A stretch of DNA of 9,576 nt from Acetobacteraceae bacterium (GTDB taxonomy: Bacteria > Pseudomonadota > Alphaproteobacteria > Acetobacterales > Acetobacteraceae): positions 1-9,576 of the forward strand of contig JADYYZ010000324.1 in NCBI GenBank assembly GCA_020853405.1. Reading direction: 5' to 3'. The position numbers and the translations under genes were made by a program. Below the pieces are notes generated by a model. That model was not told the origin of the DNA, searched no databases, and was given only the letters and a program-made list of their open reading frames with translations. Of this stretch, positions 1-6,074 are shown in pieces (within the stretch, counting starts at the first letter, position 1; each line of letters begins with the position of its first letter).

Positions 1-819
1 GGCACCTCGACCAGCCGCATGCTGCGGCCCGCGGTGCTCGACCCGCTGTTCGGCGCCCGCTTCGCCAATCTCTCCATGAACGACGCCACCGCCTGGGAGC
101 AGTATCGCCTCGGGCTGGTGTTCCTGCGCGCACCGCTGCCGCGGAAATGGCTGCTGGTCGGCATCGATGGCGTCTGGTGCGAACCGCCCGAGCGCATCCG
201 CCGCACCACGCCCCGTGCCTTCCCCGAGTACATGTATGACGGCAGCCGCTGGAGCCAGCTGCGGCGGATTTTCAGCCTCTATTTCGTCGAGCAGGCCGGG
301 CTGCAACTGATCGAGAGCCTGGGCCTGAAGGCGCGCAGCTACGGGCGCGACGGCTACACCAGTTTCCTGCCCGACGATGCGCTATGGGATGCGGCGCGCG
401 TGCTGCCCCGCCTGCTGCCGCCGGCACCCGACACGCTGGCACCGATCGAGGCGCACGACACGCCGGCCCTTGATCTGCCCGCGCTCGACCTGCTTGCCGA
501 GCTGCTGGCGGCACGGCCCGTGGGCACGCGGGCGCTGCTGTTCTTCGCGCCGCTCTACGCCGGCGGCGGCCGCCAGCCCGAGCCCGACCATCCGGAATAC
601 GCGCGGATCGCTGCCTGCAAGGCGCGCGTGGCTGCCCTGGCCGAGGCGGCAGGCGAGGCGATCGTCGCCGACTTCATGCGCCCGACCTGGCTCACCCGCG
701 ATCCGGCCAATTACTGGGACCCGCTGCACTTCCGCATCGGCCCGGCCGAGGCGCTGGCCAGGGCGCTGGGCGATGCGGCGGCGGGCCGGGATAATCCGCT
801 ATTCGTGCTGCTGCGATAG
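1..819 (+). CDS. SGNH/GDSL-hydrolase-like protein, 5' end missing
   Basis: The frame is open from base 1 to the TAG at 817-819, giving 272 visible residues. The start is probably upstream, because the frame begins with Gly-Thr-Ser-Thr-Ser, which looks like the nucleophile block of an SGNH-type fold (usually near the N terminus, normally GDS or GTS). A later Asn-rich stretch (FANLSMNDAT, about residues 21-30) could be the oxyanion block. A DPLHF motif near the end (D240, H243 counted from base 1) matches the Asp-x-x-His of this superfamily. Hydrophobic strands (KWLLVGID, RALLFFAPLY) fit an alpha/beta fold. Related proteins often act on cell-surface polysaccharides or esters, but no substrate can be read here. 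It converges on rnd with an 81-bp gap and is probably unrelated to it. An ATG at 19 would leave out the serine block and is unlikely to be the true start. The superfamily call is moderate; a specific function is not supported. Confidence 0.65.
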   Translation, partial: GTSTSRMLRPAVLDPLFGARFANLSMNDATAWEQYRLGLVFLRAPLPRKWLLVGIDGVWCEPPERIRRTTPRAFPEYMYDGSRWSQLRRIFSLYFVEQAGLQLIESLGLKARSYGRDGYTSFLPDDALWDAARVLPRLLPPAPDTLAPIEAHDTPALDLPALDLLAELLAARPVGTRALLFFAPLYAGGGRQPEPDHPEYARIAACKARVAALAEAAGEAIVADFMRPTWLTRDPANYWDPLHFRIGPAEALARALGDAAAGRDNPLFVLLR

Positions 820-900
820 TGCGTGAGCGCATCCGTGGCGTTGGTATGACAGCGCCGCGCGAAGGCATGGACCTCGGCGGGATCGGGTCTCTGCCTGCCC

Positions 901-2100
901 TCAATCGGCGTGGCTGGTCGGCCCCAGCGGCACCAGCCGCACCTGCCGTCCGCCCGACGACAGCGCGATCCGGCCCGCCTTCAGCGCCAGCGCGTCCTCG
1001 CCGAACAGTTTGCGCCGCCAGCCATGGAGCGCGGGCACCGGCGGGGCCTCCTCGGCCGCCAGCTGCTCGATCTCGTCGCTGCTGGCGACCAGCCGGCTGG
1101 CCACGCGGTGCTCCTCGCATTTCGCGGCGAGCAGTACCTTCAACAGCGCGACCAGCGCCGGGCTCGGCCGTGCGCCATCGCGGCGCTCGGCGGTCGCGGG
1201 CGCGGCATCGTCCGGCAGCGCGGCGGCCTCGGCCAGGGCGGCAAGCAGGGCAGCACCGGCCCTCCCCTCCGCGAGGCCGCGCGGGAAGCCGCGCACGCGG
1301 GCGAGAGCGGCGGCATCGGCCGGGCGCGCGGCCGCGATCTCGGCAAGCGACTCATCCTTCACCACGCGCTGGCGGGGAATGTTGAGCCGCATCGCCTCGC
1401 GCTCGCGCCAGGCCGCCACCGCGCGCAGCGCCGCGAGATATTTCCGGTTGGCACTGCGCGGCTTCAGCCGCAGCCAGGCGGTCTCGGGGTCGAGCCGGTA
1501 GGTCTCCGGGTCGGCGAGCTTCGCCATCTCCTCGGCCACCCAGGCAAGCCGACCGTCGCGCTCCAGCCTGGCGTGGAGTTTCTCGTAGACCCGGCGCAGC
1601 CAGGTGACGTCGGAGGCAGCGTAGGCGAGCTGGTCGGGGCTCAGCGGGCGGGCCGACCAGTCGGTGAACCGGAACGCCTTGTCGATATGGCCGCCGGCAA
1701 GTGCCGCAACCAGCGCGTCGTACGCGACCTGGTCGCCGAAGCCCGCGACCATGGCCGCGACCTGGGTGTCGAACAGCGGCGTCGGCGTGCGGCCGGTCTT
1801 GAGCAGGACGATTTCGATATCCTGGCGCGCGGCGTGGAACACCTTCGTCACGGCCTGGTCCAGCAGCAGCGCCCACAACGGCGCAAGGTCGATCCCGCCT
1901 GCCTCGGCATCGATCACGGCGGTTGCGGATGCGCCGGCGACCTGCACCACGCAGAGGTCGGGATAGAAGGTGCGCTCGCGCATGAACTCGGTATCGACCG
2001 TGACATAGGCTTCGGCGTGCAGCGGCGCGCAGAACGCGGCCAGCGCCTCGGTCGTGGTGATCAGCTGCGGCTCCGGGAAGCCGGGTTTCTGGGGGCGCAT
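901..2100 (-). CDS. rnd: Ribonuclease D (DEDDy 3'-5' exoribonuclease)
   Basis: This encodes a 399-aa protein, close to the usual RNase D length (about 370-390). RNase D trims the 3' ends of tRNA precursors and other stable RNAs in the cytoplasm. All DEDDy residues are visible: D36 and E38 in the VDTEF block (Exo I), D94 in HAARQD (Exo II), and Y160 and D164 in YAASD (Exo III). An HRDC nucleic-acid-binding domain follows at about residues 210-290 (starting WLRLK, with KYLAAL and RQRVVKDESL), then a second helical region to the C terminus. The ATG at 2098-2100 was chosen because LITTTEALAAFC, the usual RNase D beginning, follows 12 residues later and the in-frame sequence upstream is low-complexity Arg/Ala/Pro. 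No clear Shine-Dalgarno precedes this ATG. A good candidate promoter lies about 110 bp upstream. The gene is divergent from ffh and convergent with the SGNH-like gene. Confidence 0.95.
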   Translation of the reverse strand: MRPQKPGFPEPQLITTTEALAAFCAPLHAEAYVTVDTEFMRERTFYPDLCVVQVAGASATAVIDAEAGGIDLAPLWALLLDQAVTKVFHAARQDIEIVLLKTGRTPTPLFDTQVAAMVAGFGDQVAYDALVAALAGGHIDKAFRFTDWSARPLSPDQLAYAASDVTWLRRVYEKLHARLERDGRLAWVAEEMAKLADPETYRLDPETAWLRLKPRSANRKYLAALRAVAAWREREAMRLNIPRQRVVKDESLAEIAAARPADAAALARVRGFPRGLAEGRAGAALLAALAEAAALPDDAAPATAERRDGARPSPALVALLKVLLAAKCEEHRVASRLVASSDEIEQLAAEEAPPVPALHGWRRKLFGEDALALKAGRIALSSGGRQVRLVPLGPTSHAD

Positions 2101-2207
2101 GGCGATCAGGCCGGGATCGCGCGGCGATGGATGGCGCGTATGCGGCTGGCCTGGGCGGCGCAGGGCGGCCGCGCGGCCCCGGCGGCGCAGGAGTTGGGCA
2201 TGCGCGG

Positions 2208-2236
2208 GATATAGCCACCCGGTGGCCGGATCGCAA
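2208..2236 (-). promoter_or_regulatory. Candidate housekeeping promoter of rnd with a dyad in the spacer
   Basis: Read on the minus strand, a TTGCGA -35 (2236-2231) and a TATATC -10 (2213-2208) are 17 nt apart. The extended -10, GCTATATC, fits the Caulobacter housekeeping consensus GCTANAWC at every position. This is the only strong promoter-like sequence I see between rnd and ffh. Transcription would start near 2201 and leave a leader of about 100 nt before the rnd ATG. A 13-bp palindrome (GCCACC-C-GGTGGC, 2214-2226) sits in the spacer, where a repressor could act. That role is inference. Confidence 0.5.
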
Positions 2237-2252
2237 TTTCCGCGATCGCCGG
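2226..2252. other. Bulged hairpin overlapping the rnd -35
   Basis: CCGGATCGC (2226-2234) pairs with GCGATC (2242-2247) and CGG (2250-2252). This gives nine base pairs with a 2-nt bulge (2248-2249) and a 7-nt AATTTCC loop. There is no T-run after it on either strand, so it is not an obvious intrinsic terminator. It overlaps the proposed rnd -35, so as DNA it might instead be a protein-binding dyad. The function is unknown. Confidence 0.45.
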
Positions 2253-2255
2253 GCC

Positions 2256-2322
2256 GGCCCTTTCGCCGCCGCGGGCTGGCCCTTTCGCCGGCGCGGGCAG
2301 GCCCTTTTCGCTGCCGCGGGCA
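2256..2322. repeat. Three 22-23 bp imperfect tandem repeats
   Basis: Three head-to-tail units lie at 2256-2277, 2278-2299 and 2300-2322. They share the pattern GGCCCTTTCGCC-G-CGCGGGC(A/T). The units differ at only a few positions, and the third has one extra T. Each unit carries GCCC near its start and GGGC near its end, so each could fold into a short hairpin. A partial fourth unit (GGCAG) may follow. The block is non-coding, lying between divergent rnd and ffh. No known repeat family was recognised. Confidence 0.7.
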
Positions 2323-2468
2323 GGCAGCCGGGGCATCGGTTCCTGGCCCCGCGCATCGCGAAGGCGCGGGGACCGCCGCTTGACTTCCCGCGCGCGCTGG
2401 CGCATCCGCCTGCCATCCGGTCACCCCGGGACCCCTTGCCCGATGCTGCCGATGGCGGCCGGGAACGC

Positions 2469-2526
2469 CGCTCCGCGAAGGCTCGCGCAGCGGCGCGAAG
2501 GGTTTTGGGGCCGCTGCCGCGGAGCG
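2469..2526 (+). promoter_or_regulatory. Nested hairpin burying the ffh ribosome-binding site
   Basis: The outer stem CGCTCCGCG (2469-2477) pairs perfectly with CGCGGAGCG (2518-2526). The inner stem GCAGCGGC (2487-2494) pairs perfectly with GCCGCTGC (2510-2517). The two stems are continuous on the 3' side and separated by a 9-nt bulge (2478-2486) on the 5' side. The loop is 15 nt (2495-2509). The GGAG at 2521-2524, the best-placed Shine-Dalgarno for ffh, lies inside the outer stem. That the fold forms and limits translation is inference. Confidence 0.45.
2521..2524 (+). promoter_or_regulatory. Shine-Dalgarno supporting the ffh GTG start
   Basis: GGAG is followed by a 7-nt spacer and the GTG at 2532-2534. 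Its position, together with homology of the following residues to Ffh N termini, decides the start. A nearer AGGA (2527-2530) is too close to the start codon to be used. Confidence 0.65.
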
Positions 2527-2531
2527 AGGAC

Positions 2532-3899
2532 GTGTTCGACGGGCTTTCGGATCGCCTGGGTGGAATCTTCGACAAGCTGCGCAAGCGCGGCCGGCTCACC
2601 GATTCCGACGTGGTCGAGGCGCTGCGCGAGGTGCGTGTGGCGCTGCTTGAAGCCGACGTCGCGCTGCCGGTGGTACGGAGCTTCATCGACAAGGTTCGCA
2701 CCCAGGCCGTGGGCGAGAGCGTCATCCGCTCGGTCAGCCCCGGCCAGCAGGTGGTCAAGATCGTCCACGACGCGATGGTCGAGATGCTGGGCGGCGAGGG
2801 CGCGGTCGGGATCGACCTCAACGCCCCGGCCCCGGTCGCGATCCTGATGGCCGGCCTGCAGGGCAGCGGCAAGACCACCACCGCCGGCAAGATCGCGCTC
2901 AGGCTGAAGGATCGCGCGAAGAAGCGGGTGCTGCTTGCCAGCCTCGACACCCAGCGCCCGGCGGCGATGGAGCAGCTCCGCCAGCTCGGCGAGCGCGCCG
3001 GTGTCGATGTGCTGCCGATCGTGCCCGGCCAGGGCGCGGTCGATATCGCCGCCCGCGCCGTCGATGCCGCGAAACTTTCCGGCCACGACGTGGTGATCCT
3101 GGATACCGCCGGCCGGCTTTCGATCGACACCGTGCTGATGGAGGAGGTGAAGGCGGTGAGCCTGGTCGCCGCCCCGCACGAGACGCTGCTGGTGGTCGAT
3201 GCGATGACCGGCCAGGACGCGGTCAACACCGCCCGCGCCTTCAACGAGGCGCTGGGCGTCAGCGGCATCGTGCTGACCCGCATGGATGGCGACGCGCGCG
3301 GCGGCGCCGCCCTTTCCATGCGCGCGGTCACCGGCAGGCCGATCAAGCTCGTGGGCGTGGGCGAGAAACTCGACGCGCTCGAGGATTTCCACCCCGAGCG
3401 CGTGGCCAGCCGCATCCTGGGCATGGGCGATGTCGTGAGCCTGGTGGAAAAGGCCGCCGCTGTGGTCGACCAGCAGGAAGCCGAGAGGCTCGCGAAGAAG
3501 CTCCGCAAGGGCACCTTCGACCTCGAGGACTACCGAAGCCAGCTCGCCCAGGTCGGCAAGATGGGCGACCTTTCGGGGCTGATGGGCATGCTGCCGGGTG
3601 TTGGCAAGATGAAGGCGCAGCTGAAGGATGCCAACCTCGATACCGGCATCATCCGCCGCCAGGCAGCGATCATCGGCTCGATGACGCCGCAGGAGCGCCA
3701 GAAGCCGGAAATCATCAAGGCCAGCCGCAAGCGCCGGATCGCCGCCGGGTCGGGCGTGAAGGTCGAGGAAGTGAACCGCCTGCTGCGCCAGTTCGACGAC
3801 GTCTCGGCGATGATGAAGCGGATGGAGAAGCTCGGCCAGAAGGGCCTGATGCGGGGCGGGCTTGGCGCGCTGCTGCCCGGCAACCGCCGCCCGTTCTGA
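2532..3899 (+). CDS. ffh: Signal recognition particle GTPase Ffh (SRP54)
   Basis: This encodes a 455-aa protein of normal Ffh length. Together with 4.5S RNA it recognises signal sequences on nascent chains and, with FtsY, delivers ribosomes to the inner membrane. The N domain (about 1-90) contains LREVRVALLEADVAL. The G domain has the P-loop GLQGSGKTT (108-116), DTQRPAA (139-145), DTAGR (191-195) and TRMDGDARGG (249-258); the last has Arg where many Ffh proteins have Lys. The methionine-rich M domain runs from about 300 to the end, with the SRP-RNA-binding helix-turn-helix around RKRRIAAGSG and later MMKRM. The GTG start is preferred because FDGLSDRLGGIFDKL, a typical Ffh beginning, follows at once and a GGAG lies 7 nt upstream. 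No 4.5S RNA gene is in the window. ffh heads the translation cluster, 68 nt before rpsP. Confidence 0.97.
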   Translation: MFDGLSDRLGGIFDKLRKRGRLTDSDVVEALREVRVALLEADVALPVVRSFIDKVRTQAVGESVIRSVSPGQQVVKIVHDAMVEMLGGEGAVGIDLNAPAPVAILMAGLQGSGKTTTAGKIALRLKDRAKKRVLLASLDTQRPAAMEQLRQLGERAGVDVLPIVPGQGAVDIAARAVDAAKLSGHDVVILDTAGRLSIDTVLMEEVKAVSLVAAPHETLLVVDAMTGQDAVNTARAFNEALGVSGIVLTRMDGDARGGAALSMRAVTGRPIKLVGVGEKLDALEDFHPERVASRILGMGDVVSLVEKAAAVVDQQEAERLAKKLRKGTFDLEDYRSQLAQVGKMGDLSGLMGMLPGVGKMKAQLKDANLDTGIIRRQAAIIGSMTPQERQKPEIIKASRKRRIAAGSGVKVEEVNRLLRQFDDVSAMMKRMEKLGQKGLMRGGLGALLPGNRRPF

Positions 3900-3951
3900 C
3901 GATATGGGTTCCGACGATACGCGTCCTGACGATCACGTTCTGCAGATCACC
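3894..3951. repeat. Four degenerate 14-15 bp tandem repeats between ffh and rpsP
   Basis: Four adjacent units (3894-3908, 3909-3923, 3924-3937, 3938-3951) share the pattern TTCTGACGAT plus 4-5 variable bases. The fourth reads TTCTGCAGAT. The first unit includes the ffh stop codon. The block fills almost the whole ffh-rpsP spacer and ends just before the rpsP Shine-Dalgarno. Confidence 0.55.
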
Positions 3952-3967
3952 GGAAGGAAGTGACTGA

Positions 3968-4312
3968 ATGAGCCTGAAAATCCGCCTTGCCCGCGCCGGC
4001 GCCAAGAAGCGCCCCTACTATCACATCGTGGTCGCCGACAGCCGCAGCCCCCGTGACGGCCGCTTCATCGAGAAGCTCGGCGCCTTCAACCCGATGCTGC
4101 CGCAGGACCACGACGACCGCATCAAGTTCGACCCCGACCGCGTGCGCCACTGGCTGGGCGCGGGCGCACTGCCGACCGAGCGCGTCGCCCGCTTCCTCGG
4201 CCATTTCGGCCTGGTCGAGGCGCCGAAGATCCGCGACCAGCCGAAGCAGTCGGCGCCGAAGAAGAAGGCGCAGGAGCGCGCCAAGGCCGCCGCCGCCGCC
4301 ACGGCCGGCTGA
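3968..4312 (+). CDS. rpsP: 30S ribosomal protein S16
   Basis: This encodes a 114-aa S16, an early-binding protein of the small subunit that stabilises 16S rRNA. The conserved N-terminal part is clear (KIRLARAGAKKRPYYHIVV, then DSRSPRDGRFIEKLGAFNP, residues about 4-42). The family core ends near residue 80. The remaining 30 or so residues form a Lys/Ala-rich tail (PKKKAQERAKAAAAA) that is longer than in E. coli (82 aa) but usual in alphaproteobacteria. AAGGA at 3954-3958 lies 9 nt before the ATG. The gene follows ffh by 68 nt, a spacer filled by degenerate repeats, and precedes rimM by 29 nt. Confidence 0.97.
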   Translation: MSLKIRLARAGAKKRPYYHIVVADSRSPRDGRFIEKLGAFNPMLPQDHDDRIKFDPDRVRHWLGAGALPTERVARFLGHFGLVEAPKIRDQPKQSAPKKKAQERAKAAAAATAG

Positions 4313-4341
4313 GGCGCGGCAGAGAGGCTGGGCAGCGGGGC

Positions 4342-4872
4342 ATGGCGGATCGGGTTCTGATGGGACGGATCGGCAGGCCGCACGGGGTGCGCGGCCTGGT
4401 GCATCTCGTCTCCTACACCGACCCGCCTTCAGCGATCTTCGACTACGCGGCGCTTCGCGACGAGGCGGGCCGGGCGGTCGTGCTTCGCCGCGCCGGGGGC
4501 GTGACCGGGCAGGGCGGCGGCCTGCTGGCCGGCATCGAAGGTGTGACTGACCGCGATGCGGCGCTTCGCCTGACCAACGCCATGCTCTATGTCGAGCGCG
4601 CCCTGCTGGCGGCGCCGGCCGAGGGCGAGTTCTACCACGCCGACCTGCTGGGGCTTGCCGCCGAGGATGAGGCCGGCCGGCCGCTCGGCCGCGTCGTCGC
4701 GGTGCACGACCACGGCGCCGGCGCGGTGCTGGAGATCGCGGGCCAGGGTCCCTCGGTGCTGCTGGCGTTCACCCGCGCCGCCGTACCCGTGGTCGATGCC
4801 GCAGGCGGGCGGATCGTGGTGAACCTGCCGGAGGAAATCGTGGTGCCGCCCTCGGCCGGGGAAGCGGCATGA
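4342..4872 (+). CDS. rimM: 16S rRNA-processing / ribosome maturation factor RimM
   Basis: This encodes a 176-aa protein of usual RimM length. RimM binds the 30S subunit through S19 and helps mature the 16S 3' domain. The N-terminal domain begins with the signature GRIGRPHGVRG (8-18) and continues through VTDRDAALRLTNAMLYV (68-84). The PRC-barrel domain begins at EFYHADLLGL (96-105), the counterpart of the family's EYYWxDL motif, and contains GRVVAVHDHGAGAVLEI. The Shine-Dalgarno is weak: GAGAGG (4322-4327) is 14 nt from the ATG. The stop overlaps the trmD start as ATGA (4869-4872), suggesting translational coupling. Confidence 0.95.
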   Translation: MADRVLMGRIGRPHGVRGLVHLVSYTDPPSAIFDYAALRDEAGRAVVLRRAGGVTGQGGGLLAGIEGVTDRDAALRLTNAMLYVERALLAAPAEGEFYHADLLGLAAEDEAGRPLGRVVAVHDHGAGAVLEIAGQGPSVLLAFTRAAVPVVDAAGGRIVVNLPEEIVVPPSAGEAA

Positions 4873-5600
4873 CCTGGCAGGCACACGTGCTGACGCTGTT
4901 TCCGGGCATGTTTCCCGGACCGCTCGGCGAATCGCTTGCTGGCCGGGCGCTGGCGGGCGGCATCTGGTCGTTGAGCGCACACGATATCCGCGCCGCCGCG
5001 TCCGGCCGCCACCGCAGCGTCGATGACACGCCGTTCGGCGGCGGGCCGGGCATGGTGATGCGCGCGGATGTGGTCGATGCCGCGATCGCGGCGGCCGGCG
5101 CGCCGCATCTGCCCTTCCTGTGCCTCTCGCCGCGCGGTATGCGGCTCGATCAGGCGCGGGCGCGGGCACTGGCGGAAGGCCCCGGCGTGGTGCTGCTGTG
5201 CGGCCGCTACGAGGGCATCGACCAGCGCGTGCTCGACGCCCGGGGCATCGAGGAGATCTCGATCGGCGACTATGTGCTGTCGGGCGGCGAGCTCGCGGCG
5301 ATGGTCCTGCTTGATGCCGCGGTGCGCCTGCTGCCCGGCGTGATGGGCGCCGCCGACAGCGCGGCCGAGGAGAGTTTCTCCGGCAAGCTGCTGGAATATC
5401 CGCACTATACACGACCTGCCGAGTGGCAGGGGCGGCGCGTGCCGGAGGTGCTGCTGTCGGGCAACCACGGCGCGATCGCACGCTGGCGCCGCGACGCGGC
5501 ACTCGAACTCACACGCCGCCGCAGGCCCGACCTGCTTCGATCACCCCTTGCCACCGAAGCTGCGGCGGCCAACGATTGCATGACGGAGAAGCGACCATGA
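4869..5600 (+). CDS. trmD: tRNA (guanine-37-N1)-methyltransferase TrmD
   Basis: This encodes a 243-aa SPOUT-class (trefoil-knot) enzyme that methylates G37 next to the anticodon using S-adenosylmethionine, preventing +1 frameshifts. Visible motifs are LFPGMF (10-15), VDDTPFGGGPGMVM (51-64), the knot segment LLCGRYEGID (109-118), ISIGDYVLSGGEL (130-142), PHYTRP (178-183) and VLLSGNH. R153 aligns with the E. coli catalytic Arg154. The position of E. coli Asp169 appears to be Glu (E168, in EESF), as I recall from other alphaproteobacterial TrmD sequences. The gene overlaps rimM and rplS by ATGA at both ends. The C-terminal part is shorter than in E. coli (255 aa). Confidence 0.96.
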   Translation: MTWQAHVLTLFPGMFPGPLGESLAGRALAGGIWSLSAHDIRAAASGRHRSVDDTPFGGGPGMVMRADVVDAAIAAAGAPHLPFLCLSPRGMRLDQARARALAEGPGVVLLCGRYEGIDQRVLDARGIEEISIGDYVLSGGELAAMVLLDAAVRLLPGVMGAADSAAEESFSGKLLEYPHYTRPAEWQGRRVPEVLLSGNHGAIARWRRDAALELTRRRRPDLLRSPLATEAAAANDCMTEKRP

Positions 5601-6055
5601 ACATCCTGCAGAAGTTCGAGGCGGCGCAGGCCGCCGCACTGCTCGCGGCGCGCGCGGTGCCGGAATTCGCGCCCGGCGACACGCTGCGCGTCGCGGTCAA
5701 GGTGGTGGAGGGTGAACGCACCCGCGTGCAGGCGTTCGAGGGCGTGTGCATCGCCCGCAAGAACGCCGGCATCAACAGCAACTTCACGGTGCGCAAGATT
5801 TCCTACGGCGAGGGGGTGGAGCGCGTGTTCCCGTTGCTGAGCCCCTCGATCGCGGAGATCAAGGTGGTGCGCCGTGGCGACGTGCGCCGTGCCAAGCTCT
5901 ACTACCTGCGCGGGCGCAGCGGCAAGTCGGCCCGCATCGCCGAGAAGGCGGGGCTGCGCGGGGCTGCCGGCCAGGCCGCCGCCGCCGAGGCGCCGCCCGC
6001 TACCGGTACGCCCGCTACCGGCGCGCCCGCCGCCGACGCGCCCGCCGAGGCCTGA
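5597..6055 (+). CDS. rplS: 50S ribosomal protein L19
   Basis: This encodes a 152-aa L19, located at the 30S-50S interface. The conserved core includes FAPGDTLRVAVKVVEGERTRVQAFEG split over residues about 24-49, then CIARKNAGINSNFTVRKISYGEGVERVFPL and IAEIKVVRRGDVRRAKLYYLRGRSGKSARI. The core ends near residue 120. The last 30 or so residues are an Ala/Pro/Thr tail built on 15-bp DNA repeats, absent from E. coli L19 (115 aa). GGAG at 5585-5588 lies 8 nt before the ATG. The start overlaps the trmD stop by ATGA (5597-5600). An in-frame extension to 5423 lies inside trmD and is not part of the gene. Confidence 0.97.
   Translation: MNILQKFEAAQAAALLAARAVPEFAPGDTLRVAVKVVEGERTRVQAFEGVCIARKNAGINSNFTVRKISYGEGVERVFPLLSPSIAEIKVVRRGDVRRAKLYYLRGRSGKSARIAEKAGLRGAAGQAAAAEAPPATGTPATGAPAADAPAEA
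5996..6040 (+). repeat. 15-bp tandem repeats encoding the L19 tail
   Basis: Three units of CCCGCtaCCGgyrCG type lie at 5996-6010, 6011-6025 and 6026-6040. The first two differ at only two bases and the third is more diverged. They encode the PATGT-PATGA-PAADA run at the C terminus of L19. Because the unit is a multiple of three, changes in copy number would keep the frame. Confidence 0.6.
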
Positions 6056-6074
6056 GCCGGAGATCGCCCTGCCG

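Larger units (their letters stand above)
2101..2531. other. Gene-free rnd-ffh divergent intergenic region
   Basis: This 431-bp stretch holds no convincing gene. The ffh reading frame stays open back to 2127, but the translation is Arg/Ala/Gly/Pro-rich and resembles no Ffh N terminus. From left to right the region contains the rnd leader (2101-2201), the rnd promoter and spacer dyad (2208-2236), a bulged hairpin (2226-2252), three 22-23 bp tandem repeats (2256-2322), a 6-bp GC hairpin (2329-2334 with 2346-2351), a lone TTGACT (2380-2385) without a good -10 partner, and the nested hairpin before ffh (2469-2526). Confidence 0.8.

Noticed and set aside
876..899. GGCGGG and CCTGCC as a terminator between the convergent genes
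   Set aside because: Only six pairs with one G-T, a 12-nt loop and no T-run on either strand.
910..2214. A plus-strand frame of 434 codons opposite rnd
   Set aside because: It is the shadow of rnd in GC-rich DNA; rnd has all catalytic motifs and this frame has none.
2380..2408. TTGACT as a promoter for ffh
   Set aside because: The -35 is fair but nothing at 16-18 nt spacing resembles a -10; it may be chance, so the ffh promoter is left unassigned.
2101..2424. A 108-codon N-terminal extension of RNase D
   Set aside because: It runs through the proposed rnd promoter and the tandem repeats, and its composition differs from the enzyme.
2127..2531. A 135-codon N-terminal extension of Ffh
   Set aside because: The translation is low-complexity Arg/Ala/Pro/Gly, covers repeats and hairpins, and has no counterpart in Ffh; the GTG at 2532 has a Shine-Dalgarno and the expected N terminus.
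1352..3514. A 720-codon reverse frame over ffh and rnd
   Set aside because: It spans two real genes and the repeat region; Ser/Arg-rich composition shows it to be an antisense artefact.
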